From assembly GCF_001713375.1 (NCBI RefSeq), contig NZ_CP016449.1, positions 3,224,001-3,288,000 of the forward strand: DNA of 64,000 bases. The letters run 5' to 3'. The stretch's first letter is position 1. The number at the start of each line of letters is the position of its first letter. This DNA comes from Hydrogenophaga sp. RAC07. Its GTDB lineage: Bacteria > Pseudomonadota > Gammaproteobacteria > Burkholderiales > Burkholderiaceae_C. A program made the translations under genes and the position numbers. Below, one piece after another: positions 46,280 through 56,105 of this stretch. The notes beneath the pieces are model-generated. The model made no database searches. It was not told where the DNA came from and saw only the letters and a program-made list of their open reading frames with translations.

Positions 46280-48700
46280 ATGTCCAACCAAGATACCCCC
46301 ACCCCTTCGAAGAATTCAAAGCCAGTATCTGCGGGCCACACAGCACTGATCTGGATGGGACGCTTGGTGGTGGCTGTGGCCGGACTGGCGGCGGCAGGTG
46401 TTGTAAGCGTGCTGATGGCCGTGGGCATCGCACTGGCCGTGGCCTACCCGAATCTGCCCGACGTGGCCGGACTGGCGGACTACCGTCCCAAATTGCCGTT
46501 GCGCGTGCTCACGACGGAAGGCCAATTGATCGGCGAATTCGGCGAAGAGCGGCGCAACCTGCTCACGATCAACGAAATCCCCGAGGTGATGAAGAACGCG
46601 GTTCTCGCCATTGAAGATGCGCGCTTCTTCGAGCACCACGGCGTGGACTACCGCGGCATGATCCGGGCCGCGCTGGCCAACCTGCGCCAGGCCAAGAGCC
46701 AAGGCGCGTCGACCATCACGATGCAGGTTGCGCGCAACGTCTACCTGTCTGCGGAGAAGAGCTACACACGCAAGATCTACGAAGTTCTGCTGACCTTCAA
46801 GTTGGAGCATTTGCTCACCAAGGAACAGATTCTCGAAATCTACATGAACCAGATCTTTCTGGGTCAGCGCGCCTACGGTTTCTCGTCGGCCGCCCAGGTG
46901 TACTTTGGCAAGGCGCTCAAGGATGTGACCATTGCCGAAGCGGCCATGTTGGCCGGTCTGCCGCAGGCGCCCTCAGCCTACAACCCCGTTCGCAACCCCC
47001 GCCGCGCCCGTGCTCGCCAGTTGCACATCATCGACCGCATGGTGGAGAACGGGTTCATCACCGCCGAGCAGGCCGAAGTGGCCAAGACCGAAGAGCTCAA
47101 GCTGCGCCCTGTGGGCAATGTGGCGCAGGTGCATGCCGAGTTCGTGGCCGAAATGGTCCGCCAGTCCATCGTGTCGCAGTATGGCGAAGAGGCCTACACG
47201 CGCGGACTGGTCGTCACCACGTCCCTGAAGGCCGCAGAGCAAGAAGCGGCTTACCGCGCGGTGCGCCAAGGCGTCCTGGAATATGAGCGCCGACAGTTCT
47301 ACCGCGGCCCCGAGCTGTTCATTGATCTCCCGAAAGACAAGGCGGCGTTGGACGAAGCGGTTGACGATGCGCTGACGGAACGACCCGACAACGACGATTT
47401 GCTTTCCGCCGTGGTGCTGGAAGCCGGTCCAAAACGTGTGTTGGCGGTGCGGCAGGATGGCGAGCCGTTCGAGGTCATCGGCGAGGGACTCAAGCCCGTG
47501 CAGTCCGGGCTGTCGGACAAGGCAGGACCCAACGTCAAGATCCGGCCCGGCGCGGTGATCCGCGTGGTGCAGACCGCCAACAAGACCTGGCGCATCACGC
47601 AGCTGCCTGAAGTGGAGTCGGCCTTTGTGGCCATGGATCCTCGCACGGGCAAGGTGATCGCTTTGGTGGGTGGCTTTGATTTCCAGAAGAGCAAGTTCAA
47701 CCATGTGACGCAGGCGTGGCGCCAGCCGGGCTCCAGTTTCAAGCCATTCATCTACTCCGCCGCGCTGGAAAAAGGCCTTACCCCCATGACAGTCGTCAAC
47801 GATGCGCCGCTGTTCTACAGCGCCGACGCCACCGGCGGCAAACCCTGGGAACCGAAGAACTACGACGGGCAGTTCGAAGGACCGATGTCGGTTCGAAGGG
47901 CGCTGGCCAAGTCCAAGAACATGGTCTCGATCCGCGTGCTGCAACTGGTGGGCACTCAGAGCGCCCAGCAGTGGGTGGGACGATTTGGCTTCGACGTCGA
48001 CAAACACCCGCCCTACCTCACCATGGCACTGGGTGCAGGTTCGGTTACGCCGATGCAGATGGCGGTGGGCTACGGCGTGTTCGCCAACGGCGGTTACCGT
48101 GTGGCACCCACCTTGATCACAAGGATTGCCGATCACAAGGGAAAGGTACTCTTCGAGGCGGCGGAGGCACAGCTGTCCGACGCGCAGCGCGCCATTGAAC
48201 CGCGCAACGCTTTCATCATGAACAGCCTGCTTCAGGAAATCACCCGCTCGGGCACGGCAGCGCGCGCGCAAGCCACGCTCAAACGAACCGATCTCTTTGG
48301 CAAAACCGGCACCACCAACGACTCGGTGGACGCCTGGTTCGTGGGCTATCAACCCACCTTGGTCGCTGCGGCTTGGGTGGGATATGACTCGCCACGCAAC
48401 CTGGGCAGCCGCGAAACCGGTGGCGGGCTGAGTCTTCCGATCTGGATTTCGTTCATGTCTCAGGCGCTCAAGGATGTGCCGGTGGCGGCGTACACGCCTC
48501 CACCCGGGGTGATCAATGTGGGTGGCGAGTGGTACTTTGAAGAGTTCACACCCGGCAACGGCGTGCACGGGCTGGGCTTGCAGGACCCATGGCCAGGCGC
48601 AGTGGTTCCGGAGGTCGACCCCGCCAGTGCGCCAACCGCGCCAGTGGCAGCGCCCGTTGTGGAAGACCGGCGCGGCATCCTCGATCTGTTCAGGAACTGA
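46280..48700 (+). CDS. mrcA: Penicillin-binding protein 1A (bifunctional)
   Basis: This class A PBP polymerises and crosslinks peptidoglycan. The 806-residue protein has a cytoplasmic tail, a signal-anchor helix at about 28-55 and a GT51 domain with catalytic Glu112 in [16 protein letters not shown]. It also has [12 protein letters not shown] and an OB-like insert. The transpeptidase motifs are S485-x-x-K488 (GSSFKPF), S545-x-N547 (SKN) and K675-T-G ([16 protein letters not shown]). It is divergent from pilM, the standard ponA/pilM arrangement of proteobacteria, and its stop overlaps cyaY by 11 bp. Confidence 0.97.
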   Translation: MSNQDTPTPSKNSKPVSAGHTALIWMGRLVVAVAGLAAAGVVSVLMAVGIALAVAYPNLPDVAGLADYRPKLPLRVLTTEGQLIGEFGEERRNLLTINEIPEVMKNAVLAIEDARFFEHHGVDYRGMIRAALANLRQAKSQGASTITMQVARNVYLSAEKSYTRKIYEVLLTFKLEHLLTKEQILEIYMNQIFLGQRAYGFSSAAQVYFGKALKDVTIAEAAMLAGLPQAPSAYNPVRNPRRARARQLHIIDRMVENGFITAEQAEVAKTEELKLRPVGNVAQVHAEFVAEMVRQSIVSQYGEEAYTRGLVVTTSLKAAEQEAAYRAVRQGVLEYERRQFYRGPELFIDLPKDKAALDEAVDDALTERPDNDDLLSAVVLEAGPKRVLAVRQDGEPFEVIGEGLKPVQSGLSDKAGPNVKIRPGAVIRVVQTANKTWRITQLPEVESAFVAMDPRTGKVIALVGGFDFQKSKFNHVTQAWRQPGSSFKPFIYSAALEKGLTPMTVVNDAPLFYSADATGGKPWEPKNYDGQFEGPMSVRRALAKSKNMVSIRVLQLVGTQSAQQWVGRFGFDVDKHPPYLTMALGAGSVTPMQMAVGYGVFANGGYRVAPTLITRIADHKGKVLFEAAEAQLSDAQRAIEPRNAFIMNSLLQEITRSGTAARAQATLKRTDLFGKTGTTNDSVDAWFVGYQPTLVAAAWVGYDSPRNLGSRETGGGLSLPIWISFMSQALKDVPVAAYTPPPGVINVGGEWYFEEFTPGNGVHGLGLQDPWPGAVVPEVDPASAPTAPVAAPVVEDRRGILDLFRN

Positions 48701-49019
48701 AGCTCAGCGACTGGCCGGATTGTTCTGATGCGAAACGGGAGAGGTGGGCCAGAAACTCGCCCTGGCCTTTGGTATCCATCCAGGCGGTCCCGTCGTGGCG
48801 GTAGTGGAAACCACCGGCGCGCGCGGCCAGCCACACTTCCTGCAGCGGCTTCTGCAGGTTGACGATGATCTGGCTGCCGTTGGCGAACGTCATCGTGATC
48901 ATGCCGCCCACGCGCTGGTTGTCGACATCGGCATCGGTTTGATCGTTGATGCGATCGCATGCCAACTCGATCGCGCGCAACAGCGCCTCTGCCAGGTCTT
49001 GGTACTCGGTGTCGGTCAT
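48690..49019 (-). CDS. cyaY: Frataxin-like iron-sulfur assembly protein CyaY
   Basis: CyaY is the bacterial frataxin, an iron-binding regulator of IscS-dependent Fe-S cluster assembly. The 109-residue protein begins [26 protein letters not shown] with the acidic first helix. The core beta sheet follows, with [34 protein letters not shown]. Its start is only 12 bp from the divergent lptM start, so its promoter must lie inside lptM. Its 3' end overlaps mrcA by 11 bp. Confidence 0.95.
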   Translation of the reverse strand: MTDTEYQDLAEALLRAIELACDRINDQTDADVDNQRVGGMITMTFANGSQIIVNLQKPLQEVWLAARAGGFHYRHDGTAWMDTKGQGEFLAHLSRFASEQSGQSLSFSS

Positions 49020-49025
49020 TACAAT
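49020..49025 (+). promoter_or_regulatory. Possible lptM -10 box
   Basis: TACAAT ends 6 bp before the lptM ATG, so transcription would begin at or next to the start codon. The best upstream -35-like hexamer is TTGGTA (48999-49004), with a short 15 bp spacer. Confidence 0.35.
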
Positions 49026-49031
49026 CGGTGC

Positions 49032-49226
49032 ATGTTGAGAACGACACGCATTTTAGGCCGCCCCCCTTCACGCACGCGGGTTGTGGGCATGGTGCTCGGC
49101 CTGTTGTTGCTGTCGGCTTGTGGTCAAAAAGGGCCTTTGTACCTGCCCACCGCCACACCGACGCCGGCCAGCACAAACGCCACGACAATCGCCCCGACGC
49201 CGACGGTCAGCCCCGCACTGCGCTGA
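49032..49226 (+). CDS. lptM: LPS translocon maturation chaperone LptM-like lipoprotein
   Basis: LptM (formerly YifL) is a small lipoprotein that aids disulfide maturation of the LptD/E translocon. The 64-residue precursor from ATG 49032 has an Arg-rich n-region, a hydrophobic stretch and lipobox LLSAC (lipidated Cys30). Directly after it comes GQKGPLYLP, the hallmark of the family. The rest is a Thr/Pro/Ala-rich linker. A start at ATG 49089 would leave a signal without basic residues and is less likely. It sits between cyaY and lysA, the conserved context, 60 bp before lysA. Confidence 0.87.
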   Translation: MLRTTRILGRPPSRTRVVGMVLGLLLLSACGQKGPLYLPTATPTPASTNATTIAPTPTVSPALR

Positions 49227-49286
49227 CGCACAACGCGCTCCCGGCTGCCGGCCTGTGCACCCCCTCCATCTGTTCCGATCCTCAGA

Positions 49287-50582
49287 ATGACCACCCTGCC
49301 CGGCCAGCCTCCCATGACCCTGCCCCCTTTCATTTCGTACCAGTCGGGCGAACTCGTGATGGAGGGCGTGTCGCTCAAGAAGTTGGCCGAGCAACACGGG
49401 ACGCCACTTTTCGTCTACAGCCGCGCAGCCATGCTGGGCGCGCTGGCCGCCTACCAGCGCGGGCTGGCTGGGCGCTCGCACCAGATCTGCTACGCCATGA
49501 AGGCCAACTCCACGCTGGGCATCCTGCAGACGCTGGTGCGTGCAGGCTGCGGGCTGGACATCGTCTCGGGTGGTGAACTCGAACGCGCGCTGGCCGCTGG
49601 TGTGGAGCCAGGCAAGATCATCTTCTCCGGCGTGGGCAAAACGCGCGCCGAGATGCGTCGCGCGCTGGACGTCGGCATTGGGTGTTTCAACGTGGAGAGC
49701 CGCGCCGAGCTGGACGTGCTCGACGAAGTTGCGCGCGACATGAAACGGCGCGCACCCGTGAGCGTGCGCGTGAACCCCAATGTGGACGCGCAGACCCACC
49801 CCTACATTTCCACCGGTCTCAAGGGCAACAAGTTCGGCATCGCGCACGAAGATGTGGTCGCCACCTACCGGCATGCCGCTGCATGCACCGGCCTGCACGT
49901 GGTCGGCATCGACTGCCACATCGGCTCGCAGATCACGCAGACCGGGCCCTACCTCGACGCGATGGACCGGGTGCTTGATCTCGTGCAGAGCATCGAAGCT
50001 GCGGGCGTGCCGATCGAGCACATCGACTTCGGTGGCGGCCTGGGCATCGACTACCACGGCGACACACCCCCACAGGCCGATGCGCTCTGGCAGCAACTGC
50101 TGAAACGACTGGACGAACGCGGTTTTGGCGACCGCAAGATCGTCATCGAACCCGGTCGCTCACTCGTGGGCAACGCGGGTGTGTGTCTCACCGAAGTGCT
50201 GTACCGGAAGCCGGGCGAGCAGAAGAATTTTCTGATCGTGGACGCGGCCATGAACGACCTGCCACGCCCTGCCATGTACCAGGCCTTTCACCGCATCGTG
50301 GAAGTTGCTCCCCGCGAAGAGGCCCCCACCACCTGGGACGTGGTCGGCCCGGTGTGCGAAAGCGGAGATTGGTTGGGCCGCGACCGCGCGCTGGCCGCGC
50401 AGTCAGGTGACGTGCTGGCTGTGCTGTCGGCAGGCGCCTACTGCATGAGCATGGCGAGCAACTACAACACGCGCGGTCGGGCCGCTGAGGTGCTGGTGGA
50501 TGGCAACACTGCCACGCTGATCAGGGCGCGCGAATCGGCCGCTGACCAGTTGCGCCTGGAAACCTTGCTGCCGCCGGCCTGA
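49287..50582 (+). CDS. lysA: Diaminopimelate decarboxylase
   Basis: LysA decarboxylates meso-diaminopimelate to lysine, the last lysine-synthesis step. From ATG 49287 it has 431 residues; ATG 49314 (MTLPPFISYQSGEL) is a good alternative. The PLP lysine is Lys72 in CYAMKANSTLG. Other motifs are GLDIVSGGELERAL, GIDCHIGSQI, DFGGGLGIDYHG, EPGRSLVGNAG and VGPVCESGDWLGRDR with the active-site cysteine. It is the second gene after lptM and converges on msrQ with a 9 bp gap. Confidence 0.96.
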   Translation: MTTLPGQPPMTLPPFISYQSGELVMEGVSLKKLAEQHGTPLFVYSRAAMLGALAAYQRGLAGRSHQICYAMKANSTLGILQTLVRAGCGLDIVSGGELERALAAGVEPGKIIFSGVGKTRAEMRRALDVGIGCFNVESRAELDVLDEVARDMKRRAPVSVRVNPNVDAQTHPYISTGLKGNKFGIAHEDVVATYRHAAACTGLHVVGIDCHIGSQITQTGPYLDAMDRVLDLVQSIEAAGVPIEHIDFGGGLGIDYHGDTPPQADALWQQLLKRLDERGFGDRKIVIEPGRSLVGNAGVCLTEVLYRKPGEQKNFLIVDAAMNDLPRPAMYQAFHRIVEVAPREEAPTTWDVVGPVCESGDWLGRDRALAAQSGDVLAVLSAGAYCMSMASNYNTRGRAAEVLVDGNTATLIRARESAADQLRLETLLPPA

Positions 50583-50591
50583 TCTGTTGCG

Positions 50592-51257
50592 TCAGGCAGC
50601 GCGCGGCTTCGAGAGCCGCCGCCAGAGGCGCCAGCCCAGCAACGCCGCAAACAGACCCGCGTAGACCGCCACCTCGGCAAAGTCGTTCTTGCCGCTTCGC
50701 ATCCAGAAAAAGTGCAGCACCGCCAGCCCGGCAATGACGTACACCGCGCGGTGCAGGAGCTGCCAACGCTGGGCGCCCATGGCGCGAATGGCGCGGTTGA
50801 ACGAAGTGGCCGCCAGCGCCAGCAAGAGCAACCAGCCCAGAAAACCGACCAGGATGAACGGGCGCTTGATCACGTCGTCCACGATGCCCGGCACGCTGAA
50901 TTCCATGTCGAACCACGCGTAGGCCAGCAGGTGCAGGCAGGCGTAGAAGAACACGAACAGCCCCACCATGCGGCGCAGGCGCGCCAACGCCACCCAGCCG
51001 CTCACCGTGCGCAGCGGCGTGATGACCAGCACCAGCACCAGAAAACGGATGGTCCAGTCACCCAGCGAGCGAATCAGTGCCTCGGCCGGGTTGGCGCCAA
51101 GCTGATCGGCAAACGCCGCCCAGACCAGCCAGGCGAACGGCAGCAAAGCCAGCACAAACCCGACGGGCTTGGCAGAGCGGTGGCTCAGCCAGCGGTTGAT
51201 GCGCGAACCGGGGGAGCGGGCTCCAGCCGGGAGCCCCGGCGAACGAATGGCCTCCAT
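50592..51257 (-). CDS. msrQ: Heme-containing membrane subunit MsrQ
   Basis: MsrQ (YedZ) passes electrons from the respiratory chain to MsrP for repair of oxidised periplasmic methionines. The 221-residue protein has about six transmembrane helices of the ferric-reductase-like type. Candidate heme histidines lie in FFYACLHLLAYAWFD, WQLLHRAVYVIAGLAVLHFFW. The stop of msrP and this ATG share one base (TGATG). Confidence 0.95.
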   Translation of the reverse strand: MEAIRSPGLPAGARSPGSRINRWLSHRSAKPVGFVLALLPFAWLVWAAFADQLGANPAEALIRSLGDWTIRFLVLVLVITPLRTVSGWVALARLRRMVGLFVFFYACLHLLAYAWFDMEFSVPGIVDDVIKRPFILVGFLGWLLLLALAATSFNRAIRAMGAQRWQLLHRAVYVIAGLAVLHFFWMRSGKNDFAEVAVYAGLFAALLGWRLWRRLSKPRAA

Positions 51258-52270
51258 CAGAAGAACTTGCGCAGATCCATGCCGGCGTAGAGCTGACCCA
51301 CCTGTGGCTCGTAGCCGTTGAACATCTGGGTCTGTCGGCGTTTGGCGAACAGGCCACCTTCTTCACCAATGCGACGCTCGGTGGCCTGGCTCCAGCGGGG
51401 GTGGGACACCTGCGGGTTCACGTTCGAATAGAAGCCGTACTCCATCGGTGCCGCACGGTTCCACGCGGTGCGCGGCTCCTTGTCGGTGAAGCGGATCTTC
51501 ACAATCGACTTGCCACTCTTGAAACCATACTTCCACGGCACCACCAGCCGCACCGGCGCGCCGTTCTGGTTGGGCAGCACCTCGCCGTACATCCCGAAGG
51601 TGAGCAGCGTGAGCGGGTGCATGGCCTCGTCCAGCCGCAGACCTTCCACGTAGGGCCACTCCAGCACGTTCGAGTTCAAACCCGGCATCTGCTTGTTGTC
51701 GGCCAGCGTCACGAATTCCACGAACTTCGCGCTGCCCTGCGGTTGCACCTGCTTGATGAGTTCGGCCATCGAATAACCGACCCACGGCACCACCATCGAC
51801 CAGCCTTCAACACAGCGAAGACGGTAGATGCGCTCTTCCATCGGGCTGAGTTTGAGCAAGGCGTCCAGGTCGAAGGTGCCCGGTTTGTTCACCAGACCTT
51901 CAACGGCGACGGTCCACGGACGGGGTTTGAGCGACTTGGCATAGACCGCCGGGTCGGCCTTGTCGGTGCTGAACTCGTAGTAGTTGTTGTAGGTGCTGGC
52001 GTCGTCGTAAGAGGTCAGCTTCTCCACCGTGGTGGCACCCGGCACGCTGGAGGACTTGCCGGGCAGGGGCAGCAACTTGCCCGGGCGGGGCGTGGGGCCA
52101 GCGGACTGGGCCCACGCATCCTTGGTGGCCAGCGAAGCCACGCCGCCGACAGCGGCTGCCGCGAACGCGCTGCGTTGCAGCCACTGTCGCCGGTTCTGGT
52201 AGGCCGCCTTGGCCGTGATTTCACTGGGGAAAGGGTGGTTGAAGCCGTCTTGGGAAGTTCGGATGAGCAT
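51257..52270 (-). CDS. msrP: Periplasmic methionine sulfoxide reductase catalytic subunit MsrP
   Basis: MsrP is a molybdopterin enzyme that reduces methionine sulfoxides in periplasmic proteins. The 337-residue precursor has a Tat signal ([11 protein letters not shown], twin Arg at 27-28) with a cleavage region near DAWAQS. The molybdenum-ligating cysteine is Cys153 in [33 protein letters not shown] and [21 protein letters not shown] are sulfite-oxidase-fold landmarks. It is the first gene of msrPQ and has an ECF-like promoter motif about 65 bp upstream. Confidence 0.96.
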   Translation of the reverse strand: MLIRTSQDGFNHPFPSEITAKAAYQNRRQWLQRSAFAAAAVGGVASLATKDAWAQSAGPTPRPGKLLPLPGKSSSVPGATTVEKLTSYDDASTYNNYYEFSTDKADPAVYAKSLKPRPWTVAVEGLVNKPGTFDLDALLKLSPMEERIYRLRCVEGWSMVVPWVGYSMAELIKQVQPQGSAKFVEFVTLADNKQMPGLNSNVLEWPYVEGLRLDEAMHPLTLLTFGMYGEVLPNQNGAPVRLVVPWKYGFKSGKSIVKIRFTDKEPRTAWNRAAPMEYGFYSNVNPQVSHPRWSQATERRIGEEGGLFAKRRQTQMFNGYEPQVGQLYAGMDLRKFF

Positions 52271-52334
52271 GGGGCGGTCCTGATCTGTGCAACGCCCCGC
52301 GCAGAGGATGCCGCGCAGGACTTGCCGTGAGTCG

Positions 52335-52363
52335 TCGGACAGCCGCGATTCTTACAAAGTTCC
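52335..52363 (-). promoter_or_regulatory. Candidate ECF-sigma promoter of msrPQ
   Basis: On the minus strand GGAACTT (52357-52363) is the exact RpoE -35 consensus. After a 17 bp spacer comes TCCGA (52335-52339), close to the TCTGA-type -10. The predicted leader is about 60 nt. In some other proteobacteria msrP homologues are induced by ECF sigma factors during hypochlorite or oxidative stress. The rest of 52271-52407 shows nothing else clear. Confidence 0.48.
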
Positions 52364-52407
52364 GGGGAGGGCCGCGCTGCCCTGCCCGCTTGACCCCTCC
52401 GCAGGGA

Positions 52408-53775
52408 TCAGAGTTCGCCGTAGCTGTGCAGGCCCGAGAGGAACATGTTCACACCCAGGAAAGCAAAGGTCGTGACCGCCAGACCCACCAGCGCCCACCA
52501 GGCCGCCACGGTGCCGCGCAGGCCCTTCATCAGGCGCATGTGCAGCCAGGCCGCGTAGTTCAGCCAGACGATCAGCGCCCAGGTCTCCTTCGGGTCCCAG
52601 CTCCAGTAGCCGCCCCAGGCCTCGGCCGCCCACAGCGCCCCGAGCACGGTGGCGATGGTGAAAAACGCAAAACCGACGGCGATGGCCTTGTACATCACGT
52701 CGTCCAGCACCTCGAAGCTGGGCAGGCGCTCGGCGATGCGTTTGCGCCCGAACATGATGGTGGCCACGATCAGCGCCGACACGCCGAAGTAAACAAACCA
52801 GTAGCTGCCGCCCTTCTCGGCCGCCGACTGCCGGAACACGATCGGCTCCAGGCACAGCACCAGTCCCAGGATCCACAGCGGCGCGAGCTTGTACCAGCGG
52901 GTCTCATTCGCGCTTTGTTTGATGAGGTAGGCGAAAGCCAGCATGGCCGCGATGGCGAAGGTGCCATAACCGATGAAGTTGGCGGGCACGTGCAGCTTCA
53001 TCCACCAGCTTTGCAGCGCGGGCACCAGCGGCTGGATTTCATGGGCTTCGCGGATCACCGTGTACCAGAGCAGGAACCCCACCGCAGCGCTCACCACCAG
53101 CATCACGAAGGCGCCCATGCGCCGGGTCTTGTACTGGTCTTCGTAATACAGGTAGAACGCCGCCGTCATCCAGCAAAACAGCACAAAAACCTCGTACAGG
53201 TTGCTCACCGGGATGTGGCCAATGTCGGGCCCGATCTGGTGGCTCTCGTACCAGCGCACCATGGTGCCGATGAGCGCGAGCGTCACAGCCACCCAGGCCA
53301 GGCGCGATCCCAGCAGTTCGAAAGTGTCTCCAGCGCGGGTGAACATGCCGACCCAGTAAAACGCCGTGCTCATGAAGAACAGGACGCTCATCCACAGAAT
53401 GGCCGACTGGCTGGAGATGAAGTACTTGAGCATGAAGACCTGGTCGGCGCGCGCCAGATCGGCGCCACCGGCCGGCGTCTGGTACAGCCAGATCGCCAGC
53501 AGCGCAAAGGCCGCCACGACCACCGACAACGCCCCCAGCGGCCGCCAGAACCAGGCCAGCCAGATCAGGGACGGCGCTGTCCCCACCAGGATGGCTTTCT
53601 CGTAACCGTCCATGGCCGAGCCATACAGCGCAAACGCAATGGCGGTGCCCGCCACGACCAGCGCGGCAAACAGCCAGTCCCACACATTGCGGCGAGCGAA
53701 GTAGCCGGGTTCAAGGCCCTGGCCACCCCGGTCTTTTTTCAGTTCGATGGTCTGGTTCGCGGTGGCGGTATTCAT
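52408..53775 (-). CDS. ccsB: Cytochrome c biogenesis protein CcsB/CcsA type (System II)
   Basis: This heme-handling membrane protein of System II presents heme for attachment to CxxCH motifs. The 455-residue protein has about eight or more transmembrane helices and the tryptophan-rich WWD motif WGGYWSWDPKETWALIVWLNY near residue 375. Conserved histidines flank it, for example in HIPVSNLYE, LHVPANFIGYG and AAWLHMRL. Naming differs between databases (CcsA, CcsB, ResC). Its start overlaps the resB stop by 4 bp, forming the complete synthetase with ResB. Confidence 0.95.
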   Translation of the reverse strand: MNTATANQTIELKKDRGGQGLEPGYFARRNVWDWLFAALVVAGTAIAFALYGSAMDGYEKAILVGTAPSLIWLAWFWRPLGALSVVVAAFALLAIWLYQTPAGGADLARADQVFMLKYFISSQSAILWMSVLFFMSTAFYWVGMFTRAGDTFELLGSRLAWVAVTLALIGTMVRWYESHQIGPDIGHIPVSNLYEVFVLFCWMTAAFYLYYEDQYKTRRMGAFVMLVVSAAVGFLLWYTVIREAHEIQPLVPALQSWWMKLHVPANFIGYGTFAIAAMLAFAYLIKQSANETRWYKLAPLWILGLVLCLEPIVFRQSAAEKGGSYWFVYFGVSALIVATIMFGRKRIAERLPSFEVLDDVMYKAIAVGFAFFTIATVLGALWAAEAWGGYWSWDPKETWALIVWLNYAAWLHMRLMKGLRGTVAAWWALVGLAVTTFAFLGVNMFLSGLHSYGEL

Positions 53776-55922
53776 GCTGGCACCTTCAACAACTGGGACT
53801 TCAAAAGTTCAAACTCGCGGTCGGCTTCCATCGTCTTTCGGTTCGACGACAAAGCCATGGTGGCCGTGGACGACTGATCGGCCGACGGCGCAAGCCACAC
53901 CCAAAGACGGCGCTCGCGCACATAGAGCATGGCGAACACGCCCACGATCAACAACAGACAGCCCAGGTAAACGATGTTCTGGCCCGGCGCCCGCGCCACC
54001 TGGAACACACTGGCCTGCACATGCGTGAAGTCCTTGAGCTGGAATGTCATGGGCGCGGGATAGAAGAACGTGTCGCTCAGGCTGATGACGGCCTGCGTCA
54101 TGAACTGCTGCGTGGCGTCGTTGCGCTCCAGTGGCGGGAGATTGGCACGTTCGCGGCTGACCTGCAACAGCTCAAACAGCGTGCCGTTCAGGATGCGCAC
54201 CAACACCTCACTAGCGCGCTCGCGTTCGGCCTGCGGCACGTTGTTTTCGAGGAAATTCGACACGGCCTGCAAGCCACCCATCACAGGGGGTTTGATGCCC
54301 GCGCCATCCGCCACAGGCGTCGCCTGCACCGAGGGCTCGGCGCCGGCAAACAAGGCCAGCGCGCGTGTGGCCGAGGCCACCAGCGCTTCGGCCAGCTCAG
54401 GGCGTCCGTCTTCCACCGCCGACACCGCGTAGCGCCGCACCGCGAGCTCACGCATCTGCGGATCGTCGAGCGCGGCGCGCAAACGCACGAAGCCGTCCAT
54501 GCTGTCGTTCTCGTCCACCGGGATGCGCAGGTAGCGGAACGGATCGGACGGCGTTTCGCGCAGGCCGAGCAGGTACATGCGCGCACCTTCGATCTCCATC
54601 GGCAGCATGTAATTGTGGTACTCCACCGCCTGGCCAGCAGCATCGCGCAGCTTGTAGGTGATGCTCGGGCCCACGTTGCGCAGTGTCTTCTCGGTGGCGG
54701 TCTTGTGGCCGCTGCCCAGGCGGCTTTCGATCGAGCTGCGCAGGTCGACCTTGCGCACATCCACACCCTCGGCCGGGTTCATGCCGGCGAAGTTTTCCAC
54801 GTTGATCGTGCGCAGGCCGGTGTATTCCAGCACCAGCTTGTCGTCGCCATTGCTCAGCGCGCTCGACCCGCCGATGGTGCCTTCGATCTCGAAGGGGCGC
54901 GTGGGCCGGTTCAGCGGCACGGCCTGCAGCTTCACGCGCGAGCCGCCGTCATCAAAGCTCGACTGGTAGATGTTGATGCCGCGGTGGCTCGCCGGATGGT
55001 TCACCTCCACGCGCGCTTCCTTCTTCTCGCCGGTCTCGAAATCGGTGATCACGATGTCGCTGGCGAACAGCTTGGGCATGCCGGTCTCGTAGTACTCGAC
55101 GATGAACTTCTTGAGTTCAACCGAGAACGGCAGGTCTTGCAACAACACGCCGGTGGGCTGGGCGAGGATGGCCGTGCTGGCGGTCGTGCCTTCGGTCACG
55201 AGCAGGTTGGCGCGGAAGGTCGGGTTGCTGGACGAGAGACGGTGCTGCGCGGGCACATCGGCGATCAGGCCACCACCCGTGAACGCGGACTTGCCGTTGA
55301 ACCAGGTCTGCGCGCGCACCATCAAGTCGCCATCCAGCAGTCCACCGATGCAGACCAGCACGATGGCGCTGTGCGCCGCGATGTAGCCGATCTTGTTGGC
55401 CGCGCCGGTCTTGGCCGCCACCATCCAGCCCTGACCTTGCGGCGTGTCGCGCGACTGCAGCTTGACCTTCCAGCCCGAGCCCAGCAGCGTCTGGCCGATG
55501 CGGTTGGCCGCGGCCTGCGGCGATTCCACCAGCGTGCTTTCGGCGCGGTGTGGAAAAGCCTTCAAGCTTTGCTCGCGGATGTTTTCCTTGTAGACCTTGA
55601 AGTCGGCCAGGATCTTGGGCGTGTTGCGGGCAATGCACAGGCTGGTGCTCACCACCAGAAAGGCCAGGATCAGCAGAAACCACCATGCGCTGTAGACCGA
55701 GGTCAGGTTGGCGCTGGCAAACACGTCCGCCCAGAACGGTCCGAACTGGTTGACGTAGTTGTTGAAGGGCTCGTGCTGTTTGACCACCGTGCCGATCACC
55801 GAGGCGATGCAGATGACCGTGAGCAGCGAGATGGAAAACCGCATCGACGACAACAACTCCACCGCCTCGCTGACGATGCGCGAGCCGGTGCGGATGTGCA
55901 GGCCTTGGGTGGAAACGGTCAT
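53772..55922 (-). CDS. resB: Cytochrome c biogenesis protein ResB (System II)
   Basis: ResB partners the downstream WWD-domain protein to reduce the apocytochrome thiols and attach heme. The 716-residue protein has three N-terminal transmembrane helices (about 30-50, 75-100 and 175-200). A large periplasmic domain spans about 210-640, and a final helix sits near 650-670 (IVYLGCLLLIVGVFAMLYV). A cysteine and nearby PTR-type region as in other ResB proteins are not prominent. Likely substrates here are PetC and the adjacent cytochrome c4. Length is normal for betaproteobacteria. Confidence 0.95.
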   Translation of the reverse strand: MTVSTQGLHIRTGSRIVSEAVELLSSMRFSISLLTVICIASVIGTVVKQHEPFNNYVNQFGPFWADVFASANLTSVYSAWWFLLILAFLVVSTSLCIARNTPKILADFKVYKENIREQSLKAFPHRAESTLVESPQAAANRIGQTLLGSGWKVKLQSRDTPQGQGWMVAAKTGAANKIGYIAAHSAIVLVCIGGLLDGDLMVRAQTWFNGKSAFTGGGLIADVPAQHRLSSSNPTFRANLLVTEGTTASTAILAQPTGVLLQDLPFSVELKKFIVEYYETGMPKLFASDIVITDFETGEKKEARVEVNHPASHRGINIYQSSFDDGGSRVKLQAVPLNRPTRPFEIEGTIGGSSALSNGDDKLVLEYTGLRTINVENFAGMNPAEGVDVRKVDLRSSIESRLGSGHKTATEKTLRNVGPSITYKLRDAAGQAVEYHNYMLPMEIEGARMYLLGLRETPSDPFRYLRIPVDENDSMDGFVRLRAALDDPQMRELAVRRYAVSAVEDGRPELAEALVASATRALALFAGAEPSVQATPVADGAGIKPPVMGGLQAVSNFLENNVPQAERERASEVLVRILNGTLFELLQVSRERANLPPLERNDATQQFMTQAVISLSDTFFYPAPMTFQLKDFTHVQASVFQVARAPGQNIVYLGCLLLIVGVFAMLYVRERRLWVWLAPSADQSSTATMALSSNRKTMEADREFELLKSQLLKVPA

Positions 55923-55948
55923 GGGGCAGGGGTAAGGAACGGTTCAAC

Positions 55949-55983
55949 AAAAAGGGCGGTTCCAGTGATTCCGGAACGCGCCC
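55949..55983 (-). terminator. Rho-independent terminator after the cytochrome c4 gene
   Basis: The stem pairs GGGCGGTTCC (55954-55963) with GGAAC-G-CGCCC (55973-55983), with one bulged base. On the minus strand it is followed by TTTTT (55949-55953). It lies about 120 bp past the cytochrome c4 stop and about 30 bp before the resB start. Confidence 0.65.
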
Positions 55984-56003
55984 TGTTGTGATGTTGTTTT
56001 TCG

Positions 56004-56021
56004 CCGGCGGTTCACCGCCGG
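56004..56021. other. Perfect GC-rich hairpin in the c4-resB gap
   Basis: CCGGCGG-TTCA-CCGCCGG forms a 7 bp stem with a 4 nt loop. It has no T-run downstream on either strand, so it is not a standard terminator. It lies between the candidate resB promoter and the terminator at 55949-55983. Confidence 0.55.
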
Positions 56022-56060
56022 AAGGCATCAACGCATTGTGCCGCTAAATATTACTGTTCG

Positions 56061-56089
56061 CTTATATCCCGGAAGGCGACCGAGGGCAA
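56061..56089 (-). promoter_or_regulatory. Possible resB promoter
   Basis: On the minus strand TTGCCC (56084-56089) and TATAAG (56061-56066) are separated by 17 bp. Transcription would start near 56053, within an AT-rich patch, and give a leader of about 130 nt. That leader would then contain both hairpins just described, which complicates the call. Confidence 0.42.
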
Positions 56090-56105
56090 ACGCCCCGGTT
56101 GCATC

